This document shows positions 1 through 8,721 of a stretch of 64,000 nucleotides of DNA, piece by piece. Positions within the stretch are counted from its first letter, which is position 1. Every line of letters starts with the position of its first letter. The translations under genes were made by a program, and so were the position numbers. This stretch comes from an uncultured Oscillospiraceae bacterium (GTDB taxonomy: Bacteria; Bacillota; Clostridia; Oscillospirales; Oscillospiraceae), in NCBI GenBank assembly GCA_910587505.1, contig CAJULD010000015.1, positions 1 through 64,000 on the forward strand, in the 5' to 3' direction. Under the pieces are notes generated by a model. That model did not search any database. It saw only the letters and a program-made list of their open reading frames with translations, and had not been told where the DNA came from.

Positions 1-69
1 AAGTTGAACACAGCAAGGTCCAGTAGTGCCACCCACCTATTCCTATATCAAAAAGAGGAGGTGCGCTGA

Positions 70-1104
70 ATGCGTATCCCAATCAACCAAATTAGGGTAA
101 ACCCTGGCCGTCGGAAAGCGTTGCCGGAACACATAGAAGAACTTGCAAAAAGCATAGCGGAAATAGGGCTTTTGAACCCTATCACTGTTGACCATGACTT
201 CAACCTGATTGCGGGACTGCATCGTCTGGAAGCCGTGAGGATTCTTGGTTGGTCAGAGATTGAATGTATGGTCAGCAGTTTGGAAGGTTTGCAGGCAGAA
301 TTAGCCGAGATTGATGAAAATTTTGTCCGGCGTGGGCTGTCCACGGTGGAGTTTGGAGAACTGCTGCTGCGTCGGAAGGAAATCTATGAGGCGTTGCACC
401 CTGAAACCAAATATAGAATTTCACAAGTAGTTGCCATGAACCGCATCATCGGTAATAACGTGGGCGAAAATTTGTCGTCTACGTCAAAGCCTTTTACTGA
501 AGATACAGCGGATAAGTTGGGCGTAGTCCGTCGAACAGTCGAACGGCAAATTCAAACGGCCAAAAATTTAACACCAGAGGCGAAAGAAATTCTTCGTCAT
601 ATCGATGTGTCGCGGGAGAATGCTCTGAAAATCTCACGCTTCACGCCTGAGCAACAACGAGAGGCCGCCTGTCTGTTGGCATCTGGAGAAATCAAATCCG
701 CAAATGATTATCTCTTATTAAAAAACGCAACACCAGCAGGCAGTTCACAGCAAGGCAAGGAAAATGTGCCTATAACAAAGGATAGCTCCATGTCAGCGCA
801 GCAAGAACAGACCTCTCCTGCATCCCAAAAGCCGAAATTAGAGGATACGCCCATGACTAATGAGCGGACCAACGTGCTGAAAGCGTGTAAGTCACCTCAC
901 CAAGAAAAAGGTGACTGTGCAGAAAAAGCAGAAGATAAGCCAGATGGCTTGGACAAAATTAAGAATAATACCAGGGAACAGGAAATGTCTTCGTCCCAGC
1001 CACCGTATTCTCTTGGTGGTGTGAAATATGCAGCATCTATATTTTTTTGTGTGGTATTTTTTGTCATATGCTGCATTGGTTTTTTAATTGTGCCGCTATA
1101 TTAG
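70..1104 (+). pseudogene. ParB-like nuclease-domain membrane protein, 5' part (IS-interrupted)
   Basis: The N-terminal ~90 residues match the ParB/Spo0J N-terminal domain (MRIPINQIRVNP start, then GLLNPITV and LIAGLHRLEA). A ParB-type helix-turn-helix region follows (to about residue 220), then a polar Ser/Lys/Glu-rich linker. One hydrophobic segment at about residues 325-343 would anchor the C-terminal part in the membrane. The start is supported by an AGAGGAGGTG ribosome site just upstream. The frame ends at a TAG whose G is the first base of an insertion sequence, so this stop is artificial. Joining base 1103 to base 2626 restores an uninterrupted frame of about 424 codons. ParB-domain proteins of this kind are common on integrative elements of gut Firmicutes. 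DNA or plasmid-maintenance roles are inferred from the domain only. Confidence 0.8.
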
Positions 1105-2618
1105 GGCCTGCTTCGTAACCTCAAACCGCTTGAAAGACAAGCAATATGGGTTGAAATATGGTAGAATAGGTGCAAGGGAATTGGGGAAAGGCAAGGAAAA
1201 AGCTTGCAGTTATGGGGGCGGAGCGGATGTATAAAGACAACAGCCAGATGCGGATTGAGGACTTTGTGTTCCCGTATGGGAAACTGGACCCGGAAAACGA
1301 TTGGGTAAAACTGGCGGCGCTGGTTCCGTGGGAAGTGGCGGAGGAACGGTATGCAGCCCGCTTCGTGAACAATGGACACCCGGCGCATCCGGCACGGATG
1401 GCATTGGGGGCGCTGCTGATCCAGCGGCGGCTGAAATGCAGCGACCAGTGGCTGGTGAAACATGTCGGAGAAAACCCGTATCTGCAATATTTCATCGGCA
1501 TGAAGGAGTACGGGCCGTGTCCATTCGGGGCGTCCACGCTGGTGGCGTTTCGGAAACGGTTCAGCGGGGAGGACCTGGCAGCAATTCTGGAGGCATCTGT
1601 ACCAAAAGCGGAGATTGGGAAACAGGATAACTCGGATGACGGGAACGATCCGCCTAACAGCGGGACACTGATTCTGGACGCCACATGCTGCCCCGCAGAC
1701 ATCGCCTATCCTCAGGACATTGATTTACTCAACCAAGCGCGGGAGAAAGCGGAGAAAACGGTGGACGAGCTGTGTAAAGCGGCAGGACAGAAGAAGCCCC
1801 GGATGTACCGCCAGTGCGCCCGGAAGGACTACCTGCGTCTGTCCAAAAGCAAGAAGCGCAGTGGGAAAGCGATCCGTTCAGGGATACGCAAACAGCTGCA
1901 ATACATCCGCCGGGATATGGGTTATATCGCTCAATTGGTTCAAACTGGCGCAAAATTGTCTTCAAAGCAGGCAGACCGTTTGAATATCGTCACTACTGTC
2001 TACGAGCAGCAGCGCCTCATGTTTGAATCCAGGACCCACAGTATTCCCCAGCGCATCGTCAGTCTGGCCCAGCCCTGGGTCCGGCCCATCGTGCGGGGAA
2101 AAGCCCACGCCAACACCGAGTTTGGCTCAAAACTGCATATCAGCCTGGTGAATGGCTATGCCAGGATCGAACGGCTGGACTTCGAGCCCTTCAACGAATC
2201 GGAAGGTCTCTGGCGGGCGGTAGCCCGGTATCGGGAACGCTATGGCTGTTATCCGGAACGCATTCTGGCGGATAAAATCTACCGCAGCCGCCAGACATTG
2301 GCCTTTTGCAAAGAGCATGGCATCCGGTTGTCCGGTCCGGCCCTGGGAAAGCCGCCAAAAACTCCCGGCCTGTCCCGCCTAGCGAAGAAATTGGAATATC
2401 AGGACAACTGCGACCGCAATACTGTGGAGGGTGTTTTCGGGACGGTCAAGACCGTTTACGGCCTGGACCGCGTCATGGCACACCTACAGGAAACCGCTGT
2501 CTGTATGATTGGCGTTGCCCTGCTGCTCTCGAACCTTTCCAGGTCGCTGAGGGTCTCTCTCGCTCTGCTTTGTCTCTTATTTCTGCTTTATTGTTTGCCG
2601 AAGTTGCGGAGCAGGCCC
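1104..2618 (+). mobile_element. Complete insertion sequence, IS1182/IS5-like, with 7-bp target duplication
   Basis: The left end GGGCCTGCTTCGTAACCTC (1104-1122) and the reverse complement of the right end (2600-2618, GGGCCTGCTCCGCAACTTC) match at 16 of 19 bases. The element is directly flanked by TATATTA on both sides (1097-1103 and 2619-2625), which reads as a target-site duplication. One transposase gene fills the interior. Intact ends, an intact duplication and an exactly restorable host frame point to a fairly recent insertion. Confidence 0.92.
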
Positions 2619-2666
2619 TATATTACAATAGAGAACAACAATTCCACTACACCCCCGACCAAGTAG
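1170..2666 (+). CDS. IS1182/IS5-like DDE transposase
   Basis: The N-terminal region IEDFVFPYGKLDPENDWVKL and the following Cys/Leu-rich segment are typical of IS1182-type transposases (DUF772-like N-terminus). The DDE residues are visible: the first Asp in LILDATCC, the second in ILADKIYRS, and the Glu in NTVEGVFGTVKTVYGLDR. Translation may begin here or at the ATG at 1227, which has a GGCGGAG ribosome site and gives the MYKDNSQMRIEDF start usual for the family. The frame has no stop inside the element. It reads through the right inverted repeat and ends 48 bases into the flanking host gene, so the last ~16 residues are of host origin. Confidence 0.88.
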   Translation: MQGNWGKARKKLAVMGAERMYKDNSQMRIEDFVFPYGKLDPENDWVKLAALVPWEVAEERYAARFVNNGHPAHPARMALGALLIQRRLKCSDQWLVKHVGENPYLQYFIGMKEYGPCPFGASTLVAFRKRFSGEDLAAILEASVPKAEIGKQDNSDDGNDPPNSGTLILDATCCPADIAYPQDIDLLNQAREKAEKTVDELCKAAGQKKPRMYRQCARKDYLRLSKSKKRSGKAIRSGIRKQLQYIRRDMGYIAQLVQTGAKLSSKQADRLNIVTTVYEQQRLMFESRTHSIPQRIVSLAQPWVRPIVRGKAHANTEFGSKLHISLVNGYARIERLDFEPFNESEGLWRAVARYRERYGCYPERILADKIYRSRQTLAFCKEHGIRLSGPALGKPPKTPGLSRLAKKLEYQDNCDRNTVEGVFGTVKTVYGLDRVMAHLQETAVCMIGVALLLSNLSRSLRVSLALLCLLFLLYCLPKLRSRPYITIENNNSTTPPTK

Positions 2667-2866
2667 AGTCTTATACTGTCGGTGATTTTGACCAGATGCA
2701 AATTCGGAAGATTTACCAGCTTAGTTCCACAGATGATCCGGCCTATATTTCCACAAGGGATTTTGAATTAAACGGTTGGAGCTATCATATGGTGGAAATG
2801 GACAAGGAAGAGCAAGACGGCCAGATTACCTATACAGTAATTTTTAACGGAACGAAAATTCGATGA
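2619..2866 (+). pseudogene. ParB-like membrane protein, 3' part
   Basis: This stretch continues the frame broken at 1104: YNREQQFHYTPDQVESYTV onward to TVIFNGTKIR and a stop. It lies outside the membrane anchor of the restored protein and would form an ~80-residue C-terminal domain. It has no start codon of its own with a ribosome site and is probably silent unless translated by readthrough from the transposase. No family was recognised for this tail. Confidence 0.78.
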
Positions 2867-2881
2867 TAGGAGGTGCATTGA

Positions 2882-3148
2882 ATGGAGCAGTCTTTGCCCA
2901 CGGAGCGGGATCTTGAGGCCATGCGGACTGTGGATGTTCATAAGGTTGATCCAGAAACCCTGCATGATATTAGGGATGTGCAGATAAAAACAGAACTTCC
3001 CAAGCAAGAGAGGATGCTGGACTTTCTTCGGCAGATTGGAAACCCTTACTGTTACCGGCACGGAAAGTATATCGTAAAAATCAGCTTTTCGGAAACAGAT
3101 GTTACACTGGAAGACCGGCTGCTTAGCTACATACGGTCTAAATGCTGA
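2882..3148 (+). CDS. Small integrative-element protein (DUF6870-like)
   Basis: This 88-residue acidic protein follows the ParB-like gene by 15 bases and has an AGGAGGTG ribosome site. The pattern (DLEAMRTVDVHKVDPETLHDIRDV, then NPYCYRHGKYIVKISFSETDVTLEDRL) resembles a small protein family repeatedly found just before serine recombinase genes in Firmicutes elements, which I recall as DUF6870. No catalytic motif is visible and the function is unknown. It was probably cotranscribed with the intact ParB-like gene before the insertion. Confidence 0.72.
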   Translation: MEQSLPTERDLEAMRTVDVHKVDPETLHDIRDVQIKTELPKQERMLDFLRQIGNPYCYRHGKYIVKISFSETDVTLEDRLLSYIRSKC

Positions 3149-3157
3149 AAATTTTTC

Positions 3158-3186
3158 TGGACAAACGGGGGACGGGCTGATATAAT
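3158..3186 (+). promoter_or_regulatory. Sigma-A promoter of the recombinase operon
   Basis: TGGACA and TATAAT are separated by 17 bases, close to the vegetative consensus, about 80 bases upstream of the first recombinase start. Confidence 0.7.
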
Positions 3187-3214
3187 AGAAACACATAGGT
3201 GAATTGAATCAGTA

Positions 3215-3258
3215 CCTCCCGCTTGTCCAAGGGCTTACTGTGCCTTTAGACAGGGAGG
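3215..3258 (+). promoter_or_regulatory. Leader hairpin that can hide the recombinase ribosome site
   Basis: CCTCCC (3215-3220) can pair with GGGAGG (3253-3258), which is the ribosome binding site of the first recombinase. TTGTC/GACA and AAGGGC/GCCTTT extend the pairing inward to a TTACTGT loop. A TTTT run follows, so the same hairpin could act as a translational block or a weak terminator. Confidence 0.62.
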
Positions 3259-3265
3259 TTTTCTT

Positions 3266-4909
3266 ATGCCTGAAAACACAATGAAAGTATGGAATACCTA
3301 CGGGTATGTCCGGCTCTCCCGCGAGGACGGTGATAAAGAGGAGAGCAACAGCGTCAGGGGTCAGAAAGAGTTAATCCGTGACTATCTGCGCCGCGCCCCG
3401 GATCTCCGGGAATGCGGAATGAAAGTGGATGACGGTTATACCGGCTCGAATTTCGAGCGGCCCGCGTTCCAGGAGATGATGGCAGACATTAAGGCGGGAA
3501 AGATTAACTGCATCGTCGTTAAAGATTTATCCCGTTTTGGCCGTGACCATTTGGAAGCAGGAACGTACATTGAGAAAATTTTTCCCGTCCTCGGTGTGCG
3601 GTTTATTGCTATCAATGACCACTACGACAGTCTGCATCGCAATCCAGAGTCGGATGAACTGATTGTTCCTTTCAAAAACCTCGTGAATGAGGCATACTGC
3701 CGGGATATTTCCATCAAGACACGTAGCCATTTGGATATCAAACGCCGGAATGGGGATTTTATCGGAGCTTTCCCTATGTATGGATATAGGAAGGACCCGG
3801 AAGACCACAACCGCCTGCTGATTGACGAAGAAGCTGCCAGTGTGGTACAGGATATTTTTCAGTGGAAACTGGATGGAATTAGCACACAGGATATTGCCGA
3901 TAGGCTGAACGCCGCCGGTGTTCCAACGCCGATGGATTACAAAACCTCTCAGGGTATGCGTTACCAGACGAAATTTCGTAAAAAAGCAGACTCCGCCTGG
4001 TGTGCCAAGACAATCCTGCGGATATTAAAAAATCCTATTTACATCGGGACACTGGAGCAGGGGCGTGTGACGACCCCAACTTATCGGGTCAAACGTCAGG
4101 TCAACCGTCCACGGTCAGAGTGGGCTATCGTGGAGAATAACCATGACGCAATTATTGAGCGCAACGACTTTGAAACTATCCAAAGAGTGCTGGCTCTGGA
4201 TACACGTACCAGCGTTGGTGGAGCGGCGGTTGAGTTTTTCTCCGGCCTCTTGTTCTGTGGGGAGTGCGGTGCCTCTATGGTACGAAAAACCGTGTCATCG
4301 GGAAAGAAAAAATATGTGTACTATATCTGCTCTGCCCATAAACAGGACAAGACCTGCTGCTCAGCCCATCGCCTGCGGGACATTACCCTGAACGAGATCG
4401 TGCTGGATTCTTTGAAACAGCAAATCAGTAACGTAATTGACTTGTCTGACCTGCTGAAGATGACCGATACGGCGCAGCTCCGACAGGCTGGTATGCAACG
4501 GCTACAAAAGCGGCTCGACCAGAAACGCAAGGAAATTGATCGAGCCCAGTTACTTTTGCAGTCTCTTTATGAGAATCTGGCTGATGGCATCATTGATCGA
4601 GACGATTACAAGGACTTGAAAGCGAAGTACACCCGCCGCCGGCAAGAGGCCGAGAATCAGGCGGATGGCATCCGAGAGGAAATGCGTCAAGAACTGGCCG
4701 GTTCTTCTGAGAACCGCGAATGGATGAAACAGTTTCGTAAGTACCAGAATGTTACAGAACTGGACAGGGCCGTCGTTGTGACATTGATTGAGCGCATTAT
4801 GCTGTGCAAAGATCATACCGTTGAAATCGTATTCCGCTGGCAGAACGAGTACCATTGGCTGGTTGACTTGGCTACCCGTCAGGCACATTCCGAACAGGAG
4901 GTGGGCTGA
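3266..4909 (+). CDS. Large serine recombinase 1
   Basis: This 547-residue protein is a site-specific recombinase of the large serine (TnpX/phiC31-like) group. The resolvase domain covers about residues 10-155, with the nucleophile Ser18 in YVRLSRED and the conserved DLSRFGRD. The recombinase domain follows (about 180-290), then a zinc ribbon (CGECGASM...YYICSAHKQDKTCCS, about 328-365) and a long C-terminal coiled coil. The start is set by an AGGGAGG ribosome site. It is the first gene of a four-gene recombinase operon; the next gene begins one base after its stop. It probably cuts and joins the element's attachment sites, but which of the three recombinases does this cannot be told from sequence. 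Confidence 0.93.
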   Translation: MPENTMKVWNTYGYVRLSREDGDKEESNSVRGQKELIRDYLRRAPDLRECGMKVDDGYTGSNFERPAFQEMMADIKAGKINCIVVKDLSRFGRDHLEAGTYIEKIFPVLGVRFIAINDHYDSLHRNPESDELIVPFKNLVNEAYCRDISIKTRSHLDIKRRNGDFIGAFPMYGYRKDPEDHNRLLIDEEAASVVQDIFQWKLDGISTQDIADRLNAAGVPTPMDYKTSQGMRYQTKFRKKADSAWCAKTILRILKNPIYIGTLEQGRVTTPTYRVKRQVNRPRSEWAIVENNHDAIIERNDFETIQRVLALDTRTSVGGAAVEFFSGLLFCGECGASMVRKTVSSGKKKYVYYICSAHKQDKTCCSAHRLRDITLNEIVLDSLKQQISNVIDLSDLLKMTDTAQLRQAGMQRLQKRLDQKRKEIDRAQLLLQSLYENLADGIIDRDDYKDLKAKYTRRRQEAENQADGIREEMRQELAGSSENREWMKQFRKYQNVTELDRAVVVTLIERIMLCKDHTVEIVFRWQNEYHWLVDLATRQAHSEQEVG

Positions 4910-4910
4910 C

Positions 4911-6617
4911 GTGGCACGGACGAAACGCAAGGTCAACTATGTGCAGCCTGCAATAGAAGAACCCTCCGCTTCTGCGGCCCGGGTCTATCGGACTGGCGGC
5001 TATATCCGCCTTTCCGTGGAAGACAGCGGCAAGCCGGGAGCAGATACAATCTACGCACAGAGAGACCTTGTTTTGAAGTACATTGAAAGCCAGTCGGATA
5101 TGACCTACTGCGGTATGTACTGCGATAACGGACGGACTGGTACAAATTTTGAAAGGCCGGAATTTGAACGGTTGATGCTTGATATTCGGGAGGGCCGGAT
5201 TGACTGTGTGGTTGTCAAGGATTTATCCCGATTCGGGAGAAACTATTTAGAAACCGGCAACTATCTGGAACGGATTTTCCCCTTTTTGAATGTAAGATTT
5301 GTCGCAGTCAACGATGGTTTTGACACTCTGACCGCTGAACGGAATGCCGATGGCTATATTGTACCGCTGAAAAATATCATCAACGGTGCTTACAGCCGGG
5401 ACATCTCCAGAAAGTCCAGCTCAGCTTTGGCAACGAAACAGCGTAAAGGGGAGTTCATTGGGTCCTGGGCACCATACGGATACCAGAAGTCCGCCGCAGA
5501 CAATCATAAGCTGGAATTAAACGCAGAAACCGCCCCTATCGTCCGGATGATTTTCCAATGGCGGGCATCCGGCGTCAGCTATCTGCAAATCGCTCGCAAG
5601 CTAAATGAGATGGGGATACCATCCCCATCTCGATACCACTACATGAGAGGGGAGGTTAAGGCAGAACGCTATGCCAATTCAGTTTGGCACGTTCCTATCA
5701 TTAAGATAATCCTTCAAAGTGAGACCTATCTTGGACATATGGTGCAGGGGCGTACCTACAACAGCCTTCCCGAAGGGAAAAAGCTGTGTAAGCGTCCAAA
5801 GTCCGAGTGGGTCATTGTCCCCAATACGCACGAACCGCTTATTGATGAAGAAACCTTCCGCATTGTTCAAGAGATGGCTGAGCAATGCCGTGCTACTCAC
5901 CAGGAGCGAATTGGTCGCTTTGATAATCTGGGACATATTCCCCACATCCTCCGGGGACTGGTTTTTTGTGCGGACTGCAAAAAACCGATGATCCGTTACA
6001 AGAACGTGTCAGAACGGTGTGGGCATCGGTACTACTCCTACATCTGTCTGACGCATTCGGAAAACCCGGCCTCATGCCCCAAAAAGTACCTCAGAGAAAC
6101 AACTCTGCTGGAAATTCTGTGGGACACTTTACAGCGAGAGATTGCGTTAGCTGGGAATTTGAAGATGGCAACGGAAAAGTATAGCTGTTCCTCCAAAGCG
6201 GTTGACCATGAAGATGCGGTCAAACGGGAAATTACTGACGCGAACAGTGCGCTGGAGCGGGCTAAAATGCTCTACGAAAGCCTCTACCAAAACTATGTAG
6301 ATCACCTGATGTCGGAAGAAGAGTATATGGAACTTCGGTGCCGTTATAAACGGGATATAGAAAACGCAAAAGTCCGCTTGGCTGCCGCCGAACAGCAAAA
6401 GCAAAATGAACGGAAGAAAGCCGCAGAAAATCCATGGCTGATTACCTGTGAACGGTATGCGTGTGAGCTGGAGCTGACGAAGGAAATGGCCCATGCACTG
6501 ATCGAGCGGATAGAGATTGATAGGGACAGCCACGTTTTTATTACACTGCGTTTCCGGGATGAATATGGTGCTTTGCTTCGTCTTTTGAAGGAAGATGGAG
6601 AGGCGGTGCTGGAATGA
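4911..6617 (+). CDS. Large serine recombinase 2
   Basis: This 568-residue large serine recombinase uses a GTG start chosen because AGGAGGTG lies at 4896-4903 and because it follows the previous stop by one base. A basic ~28-residue N-terminal extension precedes the resolvase domain, with nucleophile Ser35 in YIRLSVED and DLSRFGRN in place. The recombinase domain, zinc ribbon (CADCKKPM...YICLTHSENPASC) and C-terminal coiled coil are all present. It overlaps the next recombinase by four bases (ATGA), indicating translational coupling. Its sequence differs clearly from its neighbours, so the trio is not a recent duplication. Confidence 0.92.
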   Translation: MARTKRKVNYVQPAIEEPSASAARVYRTGGYIRLSVEDSGKPGADTIYAQRDLVLKYIESQSDMTYCGMYCDNGRTGTNFERPEFERLMLDIREGRIDCVVVKDLSRFGRNYLETGNYLERIFPFLNVRFVAVNDGFDTLTAERNADGYIVPLKNIINGAYSRDISRKSSSALATKQRKGEFIGSWAPYGYQKSAADNHKLELNAETAPIVRMIFQWRASGVSYLQIARKLNEMGIPSPSRYHYMRGEVKAERYANSVWHVPIIKIILQSETYLGHMVQGRTYNSLPEGKKLCKRPKSEWVIVPNTHEPLIDEETFRIVQEMAEQCRATHQERIGRFDNLGHIPHILRGLVFCADCKKPMIRYKNVSERCGHRYYSYICLTHSENPASCPKKYLRETTLLEILWDTLQREIALAGNLKMATEKYSCSSKAVDHEDAVKREITDANSALERAKMLYESLYQNYVDHLMSEEEYMELRCRYKRDIENAKVRLAAAEQQKQNERKKAAENPWLITCERYACELELTKEMAHALIERIEIDRDSHVFITLRFRDEYGALLRLLKEDGEAVLE

Positions 6618-8269
6618 GCATTTATGTGATTGCGGAATATCTGCGGCTGTCCTCTGAGGACGTGGATTTGAAGAACACTCAAAAAACAGAATCCAACAGC
6701 ATATCAAACCAGCGGGATCTCCTGAATGCACATCTTAAAAAAATCCCGGAGTTTGCGGATGCGGAGGTGGTAGAGTTTTGCGATGACGGCTGGAGCGGAA
6801 AAAACTTTGAGCGTCCGGCTGTCCAAGATATGCTTGCCCAAGTACGGCAGGGTAAAATTCAATGCGTGATTGTCAAAGATTTATCTCGTTTGGGGAGAGA
6901 CTATCTGACCGTTGAGAACTATATCTCCCGTATTTTCCCTTTTCTCGGGGTGCGCTTTATCTCGGTCAATGACGGTATCGACAGCATACGGCCTATGGAC
7001 GTGGACAATCTGGATACTTCTTTCCGGGCATTGCTGTACGACCTCTATAGCCGGGATTTATCTCGCAAGGTGCGGAGCGCGCAGCGACAGCGGGCGCAGA
7101 GAGGCGATTTTGTGTCTCGTTATGCACCGTATGGGTATGTCAAAGATCCGCAGAATAAAAACCACCTGCTCATTGACCCTCCTGCTGCTGAAGTTGTGCA
7201 CCGCATCTTCCTGATGGTAGGGGATGGACACTCCGCAAGGCAGACAGCGAAAGCACTGAATCGGGATTGCGTGTTGACGCCCATGCTTTATAAAATTGCC
7301 GCAGGTTGTACGCAAAAGTCATGGAATAACGTGCAGGCAGAAAACTCCTGGACAGACGCTGCTATTATCCGAGTTGTTCGAGATGAACGATATTTGGGTA
7401 AAGTCATTTTTGGGAAACGCTATTATGATATCATAGGTCAAAAACACAGCGTTAAGGTCAGCAAAAAGGACTGGATCATCACGGAACACACCCATGAGGC
7501 CATTGTCACGCAAGAAGAATTTGATCGGGCGCAGGCCGCTCTGAAAGAGTATGTGGAGCGGAACGTCTCTTCTGCCTACCGGCCTTTGCGAAAAAAAGTT
7601 CGGTGTGGTATCTGTGGCCTTGCCATGATGCGGGTAGAAACAAAGAACCCTTACTTTTTTTGCCGCGCTTCAAAGTGGACGGATGCAAGTCCCTGTGCAG
7701 AGGTACAAATATCAGAGCATGATCTTTGGGAAATTATTCTGAATGGCATCCATCTGCGGGCGGCTCTTGCGGTCGATGCTTCGTTGGTTTGGGATGCACA
7801 GCATCACCAGGATAAAAGAGATCCCCATGCTATCCTCAAACAGATAAGTAATCTCCGGGATGCACTTGACCAGCAAAAGCATCTGACAGACCAAATTTAT
7901 GAGTCGTTTGCTTTGGGAGAGATTGACAAGACAAAGTATATCTCTCAAAGGGCCAGTATCAAAGAAGTCATCAATGGTTTGTCCGATAAGATTGCTTTAT
8001 TGAAAGCAGAGTTAGAATCCAGCAGTGATGGAGTTCGGTTGCAGAACCCCTTTGTAGATGCTTTTAAGAAGTACACTGCCGTTCAGGAACTCACGGATGA
8101 AGTTGTTGCAGATGTCTTGACTGTGATTCACATTTTCCCGGATCATAGAGTAGAAATTGAGTGGAACTATCAGGATGAGCTACAGGCACTTATTACTGCT
8201 GGGTATTTAGGAGGTGATTGGAATGGAGCAGAAAAGAGCGTGGATTTATTGCAGAGTTGCGTACCCTGA
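6614..8269 (+). CDS. Large serine recombinase 3
   Basis: This 551-residue large serine recombinase has nucleophile Ser13 in YLRLSSED and the DLSRLGRD motif. The recombinase domain runs to about residue 290. The zinc ribbon (CGICGLAM...FFCRASKWTDASPC) and a terminal coiled coil follow. It is translationally coupled to the preceding gene through ATGA. Trios of divergent large serine recombinases at one end of an element are seen in many gut Firmicutes, where all three may be needed for excision or integration. That last point is inference here. Confidence 0.92.
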   Translation: MSIYVIAEYLRLSSEDVDLKNTQKTESNSISNQRDLLNAHLKKIPEFADAEVVEFCDDGWSGKNFERPAVQDMLAQVRQGKIQCVIVKDLSRLGRDYLTVENYISRIFPFLGVRFISVNDGIDSIRPMDVDNLDTSFRALLYDLYSRDLSRKVRSAQRQRAQRGDFVSRYAPYGYVKDPQNKNHLLIDPPAAEVVHRIFLMVGDGHSARQTAKALNRDCVLTPMLYKIAAGCTQKSWNNVQAENSWTDAAIIRVVRDERYLGKVIFGKRYYDIIGQKHSVKVSKKDWIITEHTHEAIVTQEEFDRAQAALKEYVERNVSSAYRPLRKKVRCGICGLAMMRVETKNPYFFCRASKWTDASPCAEVQISEHDLWEIILNGIHLRAALAVDASLVWDAQHHQDKRDPHAILKQISNLRDALDQQKHLTDQIYESFALGEIDKTKYISQRASIKEVINGLSDKIALLKAELESSSDGVRLQNPFVDAFKKYTAVQELTDEVVADVLTVIHIFPDHRVEIEWNYQDELQALITAGYLGGDWNGAEKSVDLLQSCVP

Positions 8270-8597
8270 TGCCCATGCACTGGCAGTTCAGCAGACCACT
8301 TTAGAGGATTATGCTGAACAGCATGGCTTTGAGATTGTGGGAACTACCGCTGAACAGGCCAGTGGGTTTGACTTTTTCCGTAGGGGGCTGTCCGAAGTTT
8401 CCAACGCAGTAGCTACTGGTAAAGTTGATGTTCTGCTGATGGCAGACCTCTCCCGCCTTGGGCGAGATGTTGTAAAGGGAGACGCTTATCTGCGCTGGCT
8501 CGAAGATCAATTTGTGGAAGTGATTTGTGCTGATGGTACAGTCGCACAGACCACGACAGAGATACTGTACCAACTAATGAGAGCAAGCAGAGAATGA
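8223..8597 (+). CDS. Resolvase-domain-only protein lacking the catalytic serine
   Basis: This 124-residue protein consists only of a resolvase N-terminal domain. The start at 8223 is set by AGGAGGTG at 8209-8216; the ATG at 8214 lies inside that site. The fold markers LADYAEQ-like helix, VDVLLMADLSRLGRD and the region after it are kept, but the nucleophile position reads WIYCRVAYPD, with Ala13 where active enzymes have Ser. There is no DNA-binding recombinase domain or zinc ribbon. It overlaps the end of recombinase 3. A regulatory or accessory role in controlling recombinase assembly is plausible; decay of a small resolvase is the alternative. Confidence 0.8.
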   Translation: MEQKRAWIYCRVAYPDAHALAVQQTTLEDYAEQHGFEIVGTTAEQASGFDFFRRGLSEVSNAVATGKVDVLLMADLSRLGRDVVKGDAYLRWLEDQFVEVICADGTVAQTTTEILYQLMRASRE

Positions 8598-8721
8598 GAT
8601 AACTCCTCATTATTAGGATGTAGACAGTTGGCGCGCTCAAAACACTGTATATCTCCTTCGACATTACTCCATGTAAAAGCTCCCCAATTCTTGCTTATTC
8701 ACAAAATGTTTACAAAAAACT

